DNA from: Bradyrhizobium sp. Arg816
Lineage (GTDB): Bacteria > Pseudomonadota > Alphaproteobacteria > Rhizobiales > Xanthobacteraceae
Length of the DNA: 64,000 nt
Direction: 5' to 3'
Assembly: GCF_029989365.1 (NCBI RefSeq)
Contig: NZ_JAPRAQ010000033.1
Span: 1 to 64,000 of the forward strand
The notes below the pieces were generated by a model that ran no database searches, was not told where the DNA came from, and was given only the letters and a program-made list of their open reading frames with translations. Of the stretch, positions 1-7,697 are shown piece by piece. Each line of letters starts with the position of its first letter. The stretch's first letter is position 1. A program made the translations under genes and the position numbers.

Positions 1-1146
1 ATGCCGGAGCCGCCGGCTGCTCCGCCGGCCGGACGTGACCGCCCGCCCGGGCGCCGTCCGCCCGACATCGGGCCGCCGCCGCCTCAGCCGCCGGCACCGG
101 GCGTCCGCGGTTTTCGCGACATCACCGCCGACGTGAACGATCTCGGCGGCGCTGCCGCGCAGGCCAACCGCGCCGCGCGTCGCACCTACGCCAATGTGCC
201 CTCGCCCTCGCCGGAGTTCGACCGGCTGGAGCCGAGCCTGGAAAATCGCGCCGGCGAGCAGGACGCGCCCTATTCCTACGACGAGTCGATCGAGGAGGCC
301 GAGCGCTACACGCCGCAGCCGCCGTCGCCGCGTTCGCGCGTCGCGCCCGAGCGCGAAGCCAAGAAGCGCGCCCGCACCGGCTCTGCCTTCCCGTTCAAGA
401 GCGCGATCGCCGTCGGCATCGTGCTGATCCTGGTCGGCGCCGGGATCCTCTGGGGCAAGCCCCTGATCCAGACCGTGAGCGGCCTGTTCAAGTCCTCGCC
501 GACCCAGGTGGTGGAGGCGCCGAAGGATCCGGCCCAGCCGCAGAGCAAGCCCAAGATTCCGGATCGCGTCGGCCAGCCTTCGGCCAGCGACCAGCCGGTC
601 GCGCCGGTGGCGCAGAAGGTCGTGCTCTATGACGAGGATCCGTCCGACCCGAAGGGCAAGCAATATGTCGGCTCGGTGGTGTGGCGGCTCGAGCCGATCA
701 AGGCCTCGGGCAACCAGAAGGCCGACGTCGCCGTGCGCGCCGACATCGAGATCCCCGACCGCAAGTTCAAGATGACGATGTCGTTCCGCCGCAACACCGA
801 CTCGTCGCTGCCGGCGAGCCACACTGCGGAATTGACCTTCATCCTGCCGCCGGACTTTCCGGGCGGCAGCATCTCCAACGTGCCGGGCATCCTGATGAAG
901 TCGAACGAGCAGGCGCGCGGCACGCCGCTCGCGGGTCTCGCGGTCAAGGTCACCGACGGCTTCTTCCTGGTCGGCCTCTCCAATGTCGACGCCGACCGCG
1001 CCCGTAACGTCCAGCTCCTGAAAGAGCGCTCATGGTTCGACGTGCCGCTGGTCTACGCCAACCAGCGCCGCGCCATCATCGCCATCGAGAAGGGCGCACC
1101 CGGCGAGCGCGCCTTCAACGATGCGTTCGCGCAGTGGGGCGATTAG
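1..1146 (+). CDS. Single-pass membrane protein of unknown function (start possibly outside window)
   Basis: The frame is open from base 1 and ends with TAG at 1144-1146 (381 residues if the first ATG is the start; the true start may lie upstream). The first 120 residues are Pro/Arg/Ala-rich and look disordered. One hydrophobic segment (about residues 132-152) is followed by a Pro/Lys-rich linker and a roughly 180-residue globular C-terminal part with beta-rich character, so it is probably anchored in the inner membrane with the C-terminal domain in the periplasm. I do not recognise a named domain and assign no function. Confidence 0.75.
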   Translation: MPEPPAAPPAGRDRPPGRRPPDIGPPPPQPPAPGVRGFRDITADVNDLGGAAAQANRAARRTYANVPSPSPEFDRLEPSLENRAGEQDAPYSYDESIEEAERYTPQPPSPRSRVAPEREAKKRARTGSAFPFKSAIAVGIVLILVGAGILWGKPLIQTVSGLFKSSPTQVVEAPKDPAQPQSKPKIPDRVGQPSASDQPVAPVAQKVVLYDEDPSDPKGKQYVGSVVWRLEPIKASGNQKADVAVRADIEIPDRKFKMTMSFRRNTDSSLPASHTAELTFILPPDFPGGSISNVPGILMKSNEQARGTPLAGLAVKVTDGFFLVGLSNVDADRARNVQLLKERSWFDVPLVYANQRRAIIAIEKGAPGERAFNDAFAQWGD

Positions 1147-1229
1147 GGCCGGCGCGCGACCGATGTTCACCTCTCTCGATGAGAGAGGTGAATCGAACTC
1201 TCAAACGATCCGATCGGGAATGAACCGGC

Positions 1230-1496
1230 CTACTGCGCGGCGGCCTCTCGCTTGCGCGCGGCGGCGTGCTCGCGGTCCATCACGGCGCGGCAGCCGGGGC
1301 TGACCTGCGCCTTCTTCTGCACCATGCAGGCCCTGACGCGCGAGATGTCGGGTATCTCACTGGAGCACAGGCGCATCGCATCACCTGTGCACATCTGCTG
1401 TGCTTCGGACGAGAAGGCGAGGCCGGGCGATGTCTGGAGTACGATGGCGGTGGTTGCGAAAGCGAACAGCGAAACGATGGTCGTGTAGCGTGTCAT
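1230..1496 (-). CDS. Small secreted cysteine-containing protein
   Basis: 88 residues from ATG at 1494-1496; a longer in-frame extension upstream is Arg/His-rich and does not look coding. The product starts with a signal peptide (MTRYTT, hydrophobic core, cleavage near GLAF). The mature part has four cysteines in the pattern C-x-GDAMRLC ... RACM ... SPGCRAV, the arrangement of the small cysteine-rich-repeat proteins common in Bradyrhizobium. The gene at 2021-2266 encodes a relative with the same layout. Likely periplasmic; role unknown. Confidence 0.7.
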   Translation of the reverse strand: MTRYTTIVSLFAFATTAIVLQTSPGLAFSSEAQQMCTGDAMRLCSSEIPDISRVRACMVQKKAQVSPGCRAVMDREHAAARKREAAAQ

Positions 1497-1752
1497 GACG
1501 AATGCGTCCCCAAGTTCCGTGGTTTGAACCACTTGGTTTTGGGGCGCCGCACGCGGCTTGATCTGCCGCATGTCACAGCCTTCACGCCGGGAACTTTGGT
1601 CCCGCATGTGGTCGCTCGATCTCTCGTGGTGTTCGAATCGAAAAGTGCTGCGCCGCCCGATTCGAGTATGCGCCATTGTCACGCGGCTGCAATGGTCCGC
1701 TCGAATGAATTCGCAGTTGTTGCGTGTCCGTCACGCAGCATGCGGCGCGAGA

Positions 1753-1983
1753 TCAGATCAACCGATCGGACGACGCGCTCGCTTCTTCCGCATCGCTCGC
1801 GCCTGATGCTGCAGGGTGTTCCTCGACGGCGGTGACGCCTTTCGCAGTGAGCTCGAACAGATCGCCGTCCTTCATCACGTAGCCGTCGGCGATCAGCTCG
1901 CCGATCTTGCCGTGCCGGTCGTCGGCAAAGGCGACCGACTGGCTGATGTCCCGCAGGATCGAGAGCTGTTCGTCGCGCAACAT
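1753..1983 (-). CDS. Small hypothetical protein, winged-helix-like
   Basis: 76 residues from ATG at 1981-1983. The sequence starts MLRDEQLSILRDISQS, continues with DDRHGKIGELIADGYV and FELTAKGVTAVEE, and ends in an Ala/Ser/Glu-rich tail. The short helices followed by a 'dGYV...g..f.LT.kG' pattern resemble winged-helix/MarR-like fragments, but that is inference only. It lies between two minus-strand genes for small secreted proteins. No signal peptide or membrane segment. Role unknown. Confidence 0.55.
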   Translation of the reverse strand: MLRDEQLSILRDISQSVAFADDRHGKIGELIADGYVMKDGDLFELTAKGVTAVEEHPAASGASDAEEASASSDRLI

Positions 1984-2020
1984 GGCTTCACTCTCCGTGC
2001 GCCGGGGATCGTTCCCGGCC

Positions 2021-2266
2021 TTACATGCCGTGGCTCTGAAACACCTTGCTGCAGGACTTCGAGAGCTTGGCCCGGTTGGCTTGCAGGCACCCCTGCACCG
2101 CGCCGTCATTGCCGAGGTCCTTGCGGCAGAACCGCGAGGCATCGCGCGAGCAGGCGTTCTGCTCCTGCGGCGTACCCATGTGGCCTTGCGCGAGAGCAGG
2201 CGTGATCGAGATACCGCTCAGGGTTGTCAGGGCGAGCGTCGCCATAAGGACGGATTTCCGGGACAT
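2021..2266 (-). CDS. Small secreted cysteine-containing protein (paralogue of 1230-1496)
   Basis: 81 residues from ATG at 2264-2266; a TTG two codons upstream (2270-2272) is a less likely start. An N-terminal signal peptide ends in TPALAQ. The mature part has NACSRDASRFC, VQGCLQANRAKLSKSC and two further cysteine positions, matching the cysteine spacing of the protein at 1230-1496. Probably an exported cysteine-rich-repeat protein; function unknown. Confidence 0.7.
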   Translation of the reverse strand: MSRKSVLMATLALTTLSGISITPALAQGHMGTPQEQNACSRDASRFCRKDLGNDGAVQGCLQANRAKLSKSCSKVFQSHGM

Positions 2267-2414
2267 CGACAAACTCCAATCTGACTGCTGGTATGAATTT
2301 CAGTCCTGTCTGAACTCGTCGCCTTGCCGCTTGTTCCCGTCAGGACGGGCCGGGGCCCCGCTATTCAAGGTTCCCGCGTCGCTGCTATAACAGCGGCGAA
2401 GGATGAGGATACTG

Positions 2415-2840
2415 ATGAAACGCTATCTGGTGTTTGCTCTGGTCGGTCCGTTCGTCGGCGGGTTCCTGCTGCTGCTGACGACGACCTATCAATCCGGTTA
2501 TTGGGCCCAGACCAATCTCGGCGAGGTCGGAAAGCTGTTCGCGGTGTTCTTCAAATCGCTGCAATACAGCTATCTGTTCGGCTTCCTGCCCTCGCTGATG
2601 ATCGGTGCGGTCGACGACATCCTGATCCATATCCGCCGGATCGGCCCGGTGCTGCGGATGCTCCTGGTCGGCCTGTTCGCCTTCGTGCTGGCGTCACTGA
2701 CCTACAGCTCGCGCGGGCCGGATTCGGGCGCGGTGCAATTCATCCTGTACGGCTTGGTCGGATTTGTGCCGGCAGTGCTTTCATCCTGGCTCGTGCATAA
2801 ATATGTCGAGGAGCCGCAGCCGGCTGCGGCTCAGACCTGA
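2415..2840 (+). CDS. Small multi-pass membrane protein (resembles DUF5413)
   Basis: 141 residues. ATG at 2415 was chosen because GAGGA lies 5 bases upstream; the in-frame ATG at 2403 adds four residues but has poor spacing. Four hydrophobic segments are visible: YLVFALVGPFVGGFLLLL, the LFGFLPSLMIGA stretch, MLLVGLFAFVLASL, and FILYGLVGFVPAVLSSWL. It resembles the family I know as DUF5413 in Bradyrhizobium (from memory, not searched). Likely an inner-membrane protein of unknown role. Confidence 0.7.
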   Translation: MKRYLVFALVGPFVGGFLLLLTTTYQSGYWAQTNLGEVGKLFAVFFKSLQYSYLFGFLPSLMIGAVDDILIHIRRIGPVLRMLLVGLFAFVLASLTYSSRGPDSGAVQFILYGLVGFVPAVLSSWLVHKYVEEPQPAAAQT

Positions 2841-3112
2841 ACGCGCGACGTTCGGGCGCGGCGCGGCAACTTCCGCCACACCAGTGCGTTCTCCAAAGGC
2901 CATGGCCATGCCCGACGACGATTCTTGCTCCGCGCCGACCCCGTGCCGAGTCCCGCCCGCGCGGGAGTTTTTCGGGCACTGAAGCGCGCGGGCCGATCAT
3001 CGACCAGGACGGCCACGAGATCCGTCCCGAAACGCTGGAGCAGGGGTTTCGCGAGTTTCGCTTCGAGTTCGGCCAGGGAAACCCGTTCGGCAATCTGACG
3101 CGGGAGCAGCGG

Positions 3113-3442
3113 GTGGCGCGGATCGAGGCGATCGCAAAGCTGCTCGATGTCGCCTTCGTCCTGCCCGGCACGAATATCCGCTATGGCATCGACGGGCTGA
3201 TCGGGCTGATCCCGGTCGTCGGCGACATCATCACCACCGCGATCTCGCTGTGGCTGGTGCGCGAGGCCCGCGCGCTCGGCGCGCCGTGGTATCTCACCGC
3301 GCGCATGCTCGGCAATGTCGCGGTCGACGGCGTGGTTGGCATAGTGCCGTTCGCGGGCGATGCCTTCGACGTCATGTTCCGCGCCAACATGCGCAACGTC
3401 CGACTGCTCCGCCGCTGGCTCGACAAGCAGCCGCGGATTTAG
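3113..3442 (+). CDS. DUF4112-type membrane protein (5' end probably frameshifted)
   Basis: The open frame gives 109 residues from GTG at 3113. The core LLDVAFVLPGTNIRYGIDG, LIGLIPVVGDIITTAISLWL and GIVPFAGDAFDVMFRANMRN is the hallmark of DUF4112 membrane proteins. The same frame stays open upstream and reads plausible protein (GPIIDQDGHEIRP ... GQGNPFGNLTREQR) but has no good start codon. An ATG at 2902 in another frame encodes MAMPDDDS ... AREFFG and would join this frame if one G of the GGG at 2974-2976 were absent. The real gene is probably 2902-3442 with a one-base indel. Confidence 0.75.
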   Translation: MARIEAIAKLLDVAFVLPGTNIRYGIDGLIGLIPVVGDIITTAISLWLVREARALGAPWYLTARMLGNVAVDGVVGIVPFAGDAFDVMFRANMRNVRLLRRWLDKQPRI

Positions 3443-3457
3443 CGTGGCGCTTCTTCG

Positions 3458-3481
3458 CCTCTCCCCGCGAGCGGGGAGAGG
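3458..3481. terminator. GC-rich hairpin after the DUF4112 gene
   Basis: Perfect inverted repeat with arms CCTCTCCCCGC and GCGGGGAGAGG around a 2-base loop, 15 bases after the stop codon at 3442. Strong stem but no T run, so it could equally be a repetitive palindrome. A related arm pair occurs at 42252-42308. Confidence 0.4.
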
Positions 3482-3521
3482 GGAAAGAAAAGAAGAGAAG
3501 AGGCGTCGCCTCCAAACGCGA

Positions 3522-3553
3522 AAAGCGCGACGGCCTTTCGGCCATCGCGCTTT
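3522..3553. terminator. Hairpin between convergent genes
   Basis: Inverted repeat AAAGCGCGACGGCC / GGCCATCGCGCTTT around TTTC, with A-rich and T-rich flanks on either side. It lies between the convergent genes ending at 3442 (+) and 3580 (-) and could terminate both. Confidence 0.5.
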
Positions 3554-3579
3554 CAGCGCATATCGGGCTTAGCGAAAAC

Positions 3580-3873
3580 TTACGCCGCGTCGGCGTCGGT
3601 CTCGGCGGCCGGCGCCGGCCGGGGCCGGCGGGGCAGCGGGAAGGCTTCGCTCTCATAGAGCGAGCGGATGCCGTTCTGGTCGAAGCGTGCTTCCTCGACC
3701 TGGAGATAGGCGCCGTTCAGCGAATCCGTCGGCAACTGCTCCATCGCGAACTGCACGGCTTCGGCCGCGGTGCCGAACCGGCGATAGGTAAAGCCCGCGC
3801 GCTTCTTCTTGCGGATCGCGGCGGGGAAGAGCTCGGCGGAGGTGTTGAAGTTGAACGGACGCAGTGGACGCAT
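3580..3873 (-). CDS. Conserved small hypothetical protein
   Basis: 97 residues from ATG at 3871-3873; the open frame continues upstream without coding character. It begins MRPLRPFNFNTSAELFPAA, then has a basic patch (IRKKKRAGFTYRRF), an amphipathic stretch (AAEAVQFAMEQLP) and a Pro/Arg-rich tail. No signal peptide, membrane segment or cysteine motif. Soluble and probably cytoplasmic. I do not recognise a functional family. Confidence 0.6.
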   Translation of the reverse strand: MRPLRPFNFNTSAELFPAAIRKKKRAGFTYRRFGTAAEAVQFAMEQLPTDSLNGAYLQVEEARFDQNGIRSLYESEAFPLPRRPRPAPAAETDADAA

Positions 3874-4087
3874 GGTCAAAGACCTCGTGATCTTGTCTGG
3901 GGCTTTAAGCGCGTGGGGTTTTGAAAGGCAGGGGCCACCATCGAGTGGGCCCGCCGCACATGTCATTTTCGCCCTCTAATATAGGCTGTTTTGACAGAAA
4001 TGCGACCCCCGCGATGGGAGATGATGAATCCGCGCATGGCAGCTCCGCGAGCGCTATAAACCAAGTAATTCCAATGCGTTAGATGGT

Positions 4088-4252
4088 TTACAGTTTGCCA
4101 AGCAGCAGCAGCACGATCAGTATCACCAAAACGACGCCGCCGATCCCCATGCCGGAATGGCCCATGCCATAGCCGTAACCACCGAACCGGCCGGACATGC
4201 CGCCCAGCAGATAGATGATCACCAGGATGATCAGGATGGTCCCAAGCGTCAT
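4088..4252 (-). CDS. Tiny membrane protein (DUF3309-like)
   Basis: 54 residues from ATG at 4250-4252. Two hydrophobic segments (TLGTILIILVIIYLLGG and GIGGVVLVILIVLLLLGKL) flank a Gly/Tyr/Met-rich loop (GRFGGYGYGMGHSGMG). This is the layout of the short DUF3309 membrane peptides found widely in rhizobia. Function unknown; some relatives are linked to stress responses, but nothing here shows that. Confidence 0.65.
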   Translation of the reverse strand: MTLGTILIILVIIYLLGGMSGRFGGYGYGMGHSGMGIGGVVLVILIVLLLLGKL

Positions 4253-4359
4253 GGCATCCTCCCTGGCGGCTGCCGGATCGCGCGCATCGGCCGCACCGCC
4301 AGAAGAGAAAAGCACATCGCGCCGCCGGGTTCCATGACGGAACCGGGCGGCGCGCAATG

Positions 4360-4779
4360 TTATTTGGGCTCGAGCTTCAGCGCGGCCGAGTTGATGCAGT
4401 AGCGCAGGCCGGTCGGGCCGGGGCCGTCGGGGAAGACGTGGCCGAGATGGCCGCTGCACTTGGAGCACAGCACCTCGGTGCGGACCATGCCGTGGCTGGC
4501 ATCGTGCTCCTCGTCGACATGGCTCTCGACCGCGGGCTGGGTGAAGCTCGGCCAGCCGCAGCCGGAATCGAACTTGGCATCGGACTCGAACAGCTCATTG
4601 CCGCAGCCGGCGCAGACATAGGTGCCGGCGCGGTGGTCGTGCTCATATTCGCCGGAGAAGGGACGCTCGGTCGCCTTCTCGCGCAGCACCGCGTACTGCA
4701 TCGGCGACAATTCGCTGCGCCACTGCTCTTCGCTCTTGATGACCTTGTCGTCGGTGGTTTTCGTCTTGGTGTCGGGCAT
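4360..4779 (-). CDS. msrB: Peptide-methionine (R)-S-oxide reductase MsrB
   Basis: 139 residues. MsrB reduces the R epimer of methionine sulfoxide in proteins. Visible motifs: the SGEYEHDHRAGTYVCAGCGN entry, two zinc-binding CxxC pairs (CAGC and CSKC), SGHLGHVFPDGPGPTG, and the active-site cysteine in RYCINSAAL. Length is typical for a single-domain MsrB. No signal peptide, so it is cytoplasmic, unlike the adjacent exported MsrA. It is 45 bases downstream of msrA on the same strand, consistent with an msrA-msrB operon. Confidence 0.93.
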   Translation of the reverse strand: MPDTKTKTTDDKVIKSEEQWRSELSPMQYAVLREKATERPFSGEYEHDHRAGTYVCAGCGNELFESDAKFDSGCGWPSFTQPAVESHVDEEHDASHGMVRTEVLCSKCSGHLGHVFPDGPGPTGLRYCINSAALKLEPK

Positions 4780-4824
4780 GGGTCTCCCGTTTGCTTGGTG
4801 AACTTGTTTTCGGTGATCTTGCGA

Positions 4825-5529
4825 TCAGTTGGTGGCCTTGCTGGCGCTCACCAGCGTCGGCTTCTCAATGTAGTTATCCGCGAACAGCTTTTTCAGGTTC
4901 TCGACCTTCGGAATGTCGTTGTAGGCGATGTAGGGCTGGTTCGGGTGCAGCGTCAGATAGTCCTGGTGATAGGCCTCAGCCGGGTAGAACGCTTCCAGCG
5001 CGCCGACCTTGGTCACGATCGGCCTGCCGAACACCTTGGCGGAGTTGAGCTGGGCGATATAGGCATCCGCCACCTTCTTCTGCTCGTCGGAGGTGGTGAA
5101 GATCGCCGAGCGATATTGCGTGCCGGTGTCGGGGCCCTGGCGGTTGAGCTGGGTCGGGTCGTGCGCCACCGAGAAGTAGATCTGGAGGATCTTGCCGTAG
5201 GAGATCTTCTTCGGGTCGTACTTGATCTCGACCGACTCGGCGTGGCCGGTCCGGCCGCTCGAGACCGTCTGGTAATCGGCCGTCGCCTTGGTGCCGCCGG
5301 CATAGCCGGAGACTGCGTTGACGACGCCGGCGGTGTGCTGGAAGACGCCCTGGACGCCCCAGAAGCAGCCGCCCGCGATGACGGCGGTCTGGATCCCGGT
5401 TGCGGGCGCGGCATCCACGGTGGGAGCGGGGATCACGACCGCATCCTCCGCGGCCCTGGACGGCAAGGCGAAGGCCAGCGTCAGTGCGGCGGTGGCGGCG
5501 AGCAGCGAGGCGAGGGCGGTGCGGCGCAT
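4825..5529 (-). CDS. msrA: Peptide-methionine (S)-S-oxide reductase MsrA, exported
   Basis: 234 residues. The N-terminus is a signal peptide (MRRTALASLLAATAALTLAF ... SRAAED), so the enzyme should act in the periplasm. The catalytic motif GGCFWGVQ lies near residue 54, followed by the family stretches SGYAGG, GHAESVEIKYDP and YRSAIF, and a C-terminal YIAYNDIPKVENLKKLF. It reduces the S epimer of methionine sulfoxide. First gene of the msrA-msrB pair; together they would repair both epimers, with MsrA in the envelope and MsrB apparently in the cytoplasm. Confidence 0.93.
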   Translation of the reverse strand: MRRTALASLLAATAALTLAFALPSRAAEDAVVIPAPTVDAAPATGIQTAVIAGGCFWGVQGVFQHTAGVVNAVSGYAGGTKATADYQTVSSGRTGHAESVEIKYDPKKISYGKILQIYFSVAHDPTQLNRQGPDTGTQYRSAIFTTSDEQKKVADAYIAQLNSAKVFGRPIVTKVGALEAFYPAEAYHQDYLTLHPNQPYIAYNDIPKVENLKKLFADNYIEKPTLVSASKATN

Positions 5530-5774
5530 GGCGATCCTCTTCGGAAGGTCTGACAGTGTAGGGCGGCCGGGGACGGGCGAACAGCCTGTTTGGCCGCGTT
5601 TTCGGACATCTGAAATACGGGCGCAGACGGCGATTGTTACGGGGAAACGGACACGAGTCTGTGAAAAATAGCCTCAGACGGTGCGGCTTGGCGAGGCCGG
5701 GAACTCCGGGCTAGATGAACGCGCGCGATCGGCGCTCGACTCAAATATGTGGTGGCTGGAGCTGACCTGACAAC
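5530..5774. other. Divergent promoter region of msrA and the caspase-TPR gene
   Basis: About 245 bases between the msrA start (minus) and the ATG at 5775 that probably begins the caspase-TPR gene (plus). No gene, tRNA or strong palindrome was recognised. It should hold both divergent promoters, but I cannot identify boxes with confidence. Confidence 0.4.
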
Positions 5775-5917
5775 ATGCTGCGCGTCATCCCCTGACCCTC
5801 GCCATCCTGATCTCAAATGCCGCGATCGCCGCGGCCGAGCCGCAAGCCGGCGACGACCTCGCCACCTGTCGCGACCGCCAGGCGGAGGGCCAGGCCCGCG
5901 CGACGGCCTGCGACAAT

Positions 5918-7459
5918 TTGTTGAAGGCCGATAAGCTCGGCGGCAAGGACAAGTCGCTCGCGCTCGTCGTGCGTGGCAATGCGCTGATCAACAAGCGCGA
6001 CTATGACCGCGCCATCGAGGCGCTGTCGTCCGCCATCGATCTCGATCCGGAAAATGTCGGCGCCATCAACCTGCGTGGGCTCTCCCATGAGCGCAAGGGC
6101 GAGGACGATCTCGCCATGGCCGACTACAATCTCGCCATCCAGAAGCGCGCGAATTTCGGCTATGCCTACAACAATCGCGGCACCATCCATCTGCGCCGGG
6201 GCGCGCTGCAAAGCGCGCTCGACGACTTCAACCTGTCGATCAAATACACGCCCGCGTTCCTGCTCGGCTGGACCAATCGTGCCCGCATGCGCACGCTGAA
6301 CAAGGATTTCGACGGCGCGATTGCCGACTTTGCGGCAGCCGAGAAGATCGACCCCGCCGCGCCGCAGATCGCCGGCAACCGCTGCATCACCTACGGCATG
6401 ATGGGCAAGTACGACCAGGCTTTCGCCGACTGCGATGGCCTGATCCAGAAGCAGCCCAAAAATACCTTCGCGATCAACAATCGCGCCGAGGTCAACGTGA
6501 TGAAGGGCGACCTCGACGCCGCGCTGAAGGACTACAACACGGTCATCCAGCTCAATCCGAACAGTGTGCGCGCCCATTCCGGCCGCGGCCAGATCTACGA
6601 GCGCAGGAAAGATCTCGCCCAGGCCCGTGCCGATTATCGTGCGGCGGCCTATTCGCTGACGAGGTTCGACGAGCCCGACGTCGCACGCGCCCGCGCCATC
6701 GCGCAGGAGCGCCTGGCCGCACTGACGCCGCAGGCGCCGGCCGGGTCCACCGGGCGCCGCGTGGCGCTCGTGATCGGCAACGGCGCCTACAAGAACGTCC
6801 ACGCCTTGCCCAATCCGCCGCGCGACGCGAAAATGATTGCAAACGTGTTGCGCGATGTCGGCTTCCAGACCGTGATCTCCGTCAGCGACCTCTCCCGCGA
6901 CAAGTTCTTCGAGGCGCTGCAGACGTTTGCCACCGAAGCGGAGAATGCGGATTGGGCGGTGGTCTATTACGCCGGGCACGGTTTCGAGATCGGCGGCGTG
7001 AACTATCTCGTCCCTGTCGACGCCAAGCTTGCCGCCGACAGGGACGCCGAGACCCAGGCGGTTGCGCTGGAGCAGGTGATCGCAGCGGTGGGCGCTGCGA
7101 GAAAAGTGCGTCTGGTGATGCTGGATGCCTGCCGCGACAATCCCTTTGCGCCGGCCATGCAACGCACGCTGTCGCTCAAGCTGGTGGACAAGGGCTTTTC
7201 CAACATCGAGCCCGGCGCCGGCTTCATGGTGGTCTACGCCGCCAAGCACGGCGAGACCGCGCTGGACGGCGACGGCGGCGCCGACAGCCCCTTCGCCACC
7301 GCGCTCGCCCGCGAGATCAAGGTGCCGAAGGTCGAGATCCGGAAACTGTTCGACATCGTCCGCGACGACGTCTGGTCCGCCACCAAGCACGAGCAGCAGC
7401 CGTTTTCATACGGCTCGCCGCCGGGACGCGAGGATTTTTATTTCGTGGCGGGGAAATGA
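5918..7459 (+). CDS. TPR-repeat caspase-like (peptidase C14) protein
   Basis: The open frame runs 513 residues from TTG at 5918. Residues 1-260 form tandem TPR units (for example AIEALSSAIDLDPENVGAIN, ALDDFNLSIKYTPAF, ALKDYNTVIQLNPNSVRAH). Residues 283-510 are a caspase-fold domain: RRVALVIGNGAYKN, catalytic His in VVYYAGHGFEIGG and catalytic Cys in LMLDACRDNPF. Such orthocaspases cleave after basic residues; the target is unknown. The same frame continues upstream into a signal-peptide-like stretch but lacks a start; ATG at 5775 joins it if one C is added to the CCCC at 5789-5792. The mature protein is therefore probably periplasmic. Confidence 0.85.
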   Translation: MLKADKLGGKDKSLALVVRGNALINKRDYDRAIEALSSAIDLDPENVGAINLRGLSHERKGEDDLAMADYNLAIQKRANFGYAYNNRGTIHLRRGALQSALDDFNLSIKYTPAFLLGWTNRARMRTLNKDFDGAIADFAAAEKIDPAAPQIAGNRCITYGMMGKYDQAFADCDGLIQKQPKNTFAINNRAEVNVMKGDLDAALKDYNTVIQLNPNSVRAHSGRGQIYERRKDLAQARADYRAAAYSLTRFDEPDVARARAIAQERLAALTPQAPAGSTGRRVALVIGNGAYKNVHALPNPPRDAKMIANVLRDVGFQTVISVSDLSRDKFFEALQTFATEAENADWAVVYYAGHGFEIGGVNYLVPVDAKLAADRDAETQAVALEQVIAAVGAARKVRLVMLDACRDNPFAPAMQRTLSLKLVDKGFSNIEPGAGFMVVYAAKHGETALDGDGGADSPFATALAREIKVPKVEIRKLFDIVRDDVWSATKHEQQPFSYGSPPGREDFYFVAGK

Positions 7460-7473
7460 GGGGTTGAGAGGCC

Positions 7474-7557
7474 GTAGCCCGGATGGAGCGCAGCGAAATC
7501 CGGGAATCGCGAGCGCGGACCCGCCCCCCGGATTACGCTTCGCTCCATCCGGGCTAC
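7474..7557. repeat. Palindromic intergenic repeat, family A copy 1
   Basis: Outer arms GTAGCCCGGATGGAGCG (7474-7490) and its exact complement (7541-7557), followed inward by a second pair (CGAAATCCGGG / CCCCGGATTACGCTTCG). A second copy with nearly the same arms lies at 31021-31105. Sits just after the caspase-TPR gene. Confidence 0.85.
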
Positions 7558-7564
7558 AACAGTG

Positions 7565-7692
7565 CCGTAGGGTGGGCAAAGCGACTTGTCCGCCGTAGCT
7601 CGAAGAGCGAAGGCGGAAGCGTGCCCACCATTTTCACTGCGCGCTCGGATAGATGGTGGGCACGGTGCTTCGCGCCTTTGCCCACCCTACGG
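7565..7692. repeat. Palindromic intergenic repeat, family B copy 1
   Basis: Perfect 17-base outer arms CCGTAGGGTGGGCAAAG (7565-7581) and complement (7676-7692). Inner segments such as GCGTGCCCACCAT and ATGGTGGGCACG also pair. A second copy is at 29679-29769. It lies between convergent genes and directly abuts the family A repeat. Confidence 0.85.
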
Positions 7693-7697
7693 CAGCT

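Noticed and set aside
5813..7390. 525-codon open frame on the minus strand
   Set aside because: Antisense to the caspase-TPR gene, whose motifs are clear; the minus translation has none.
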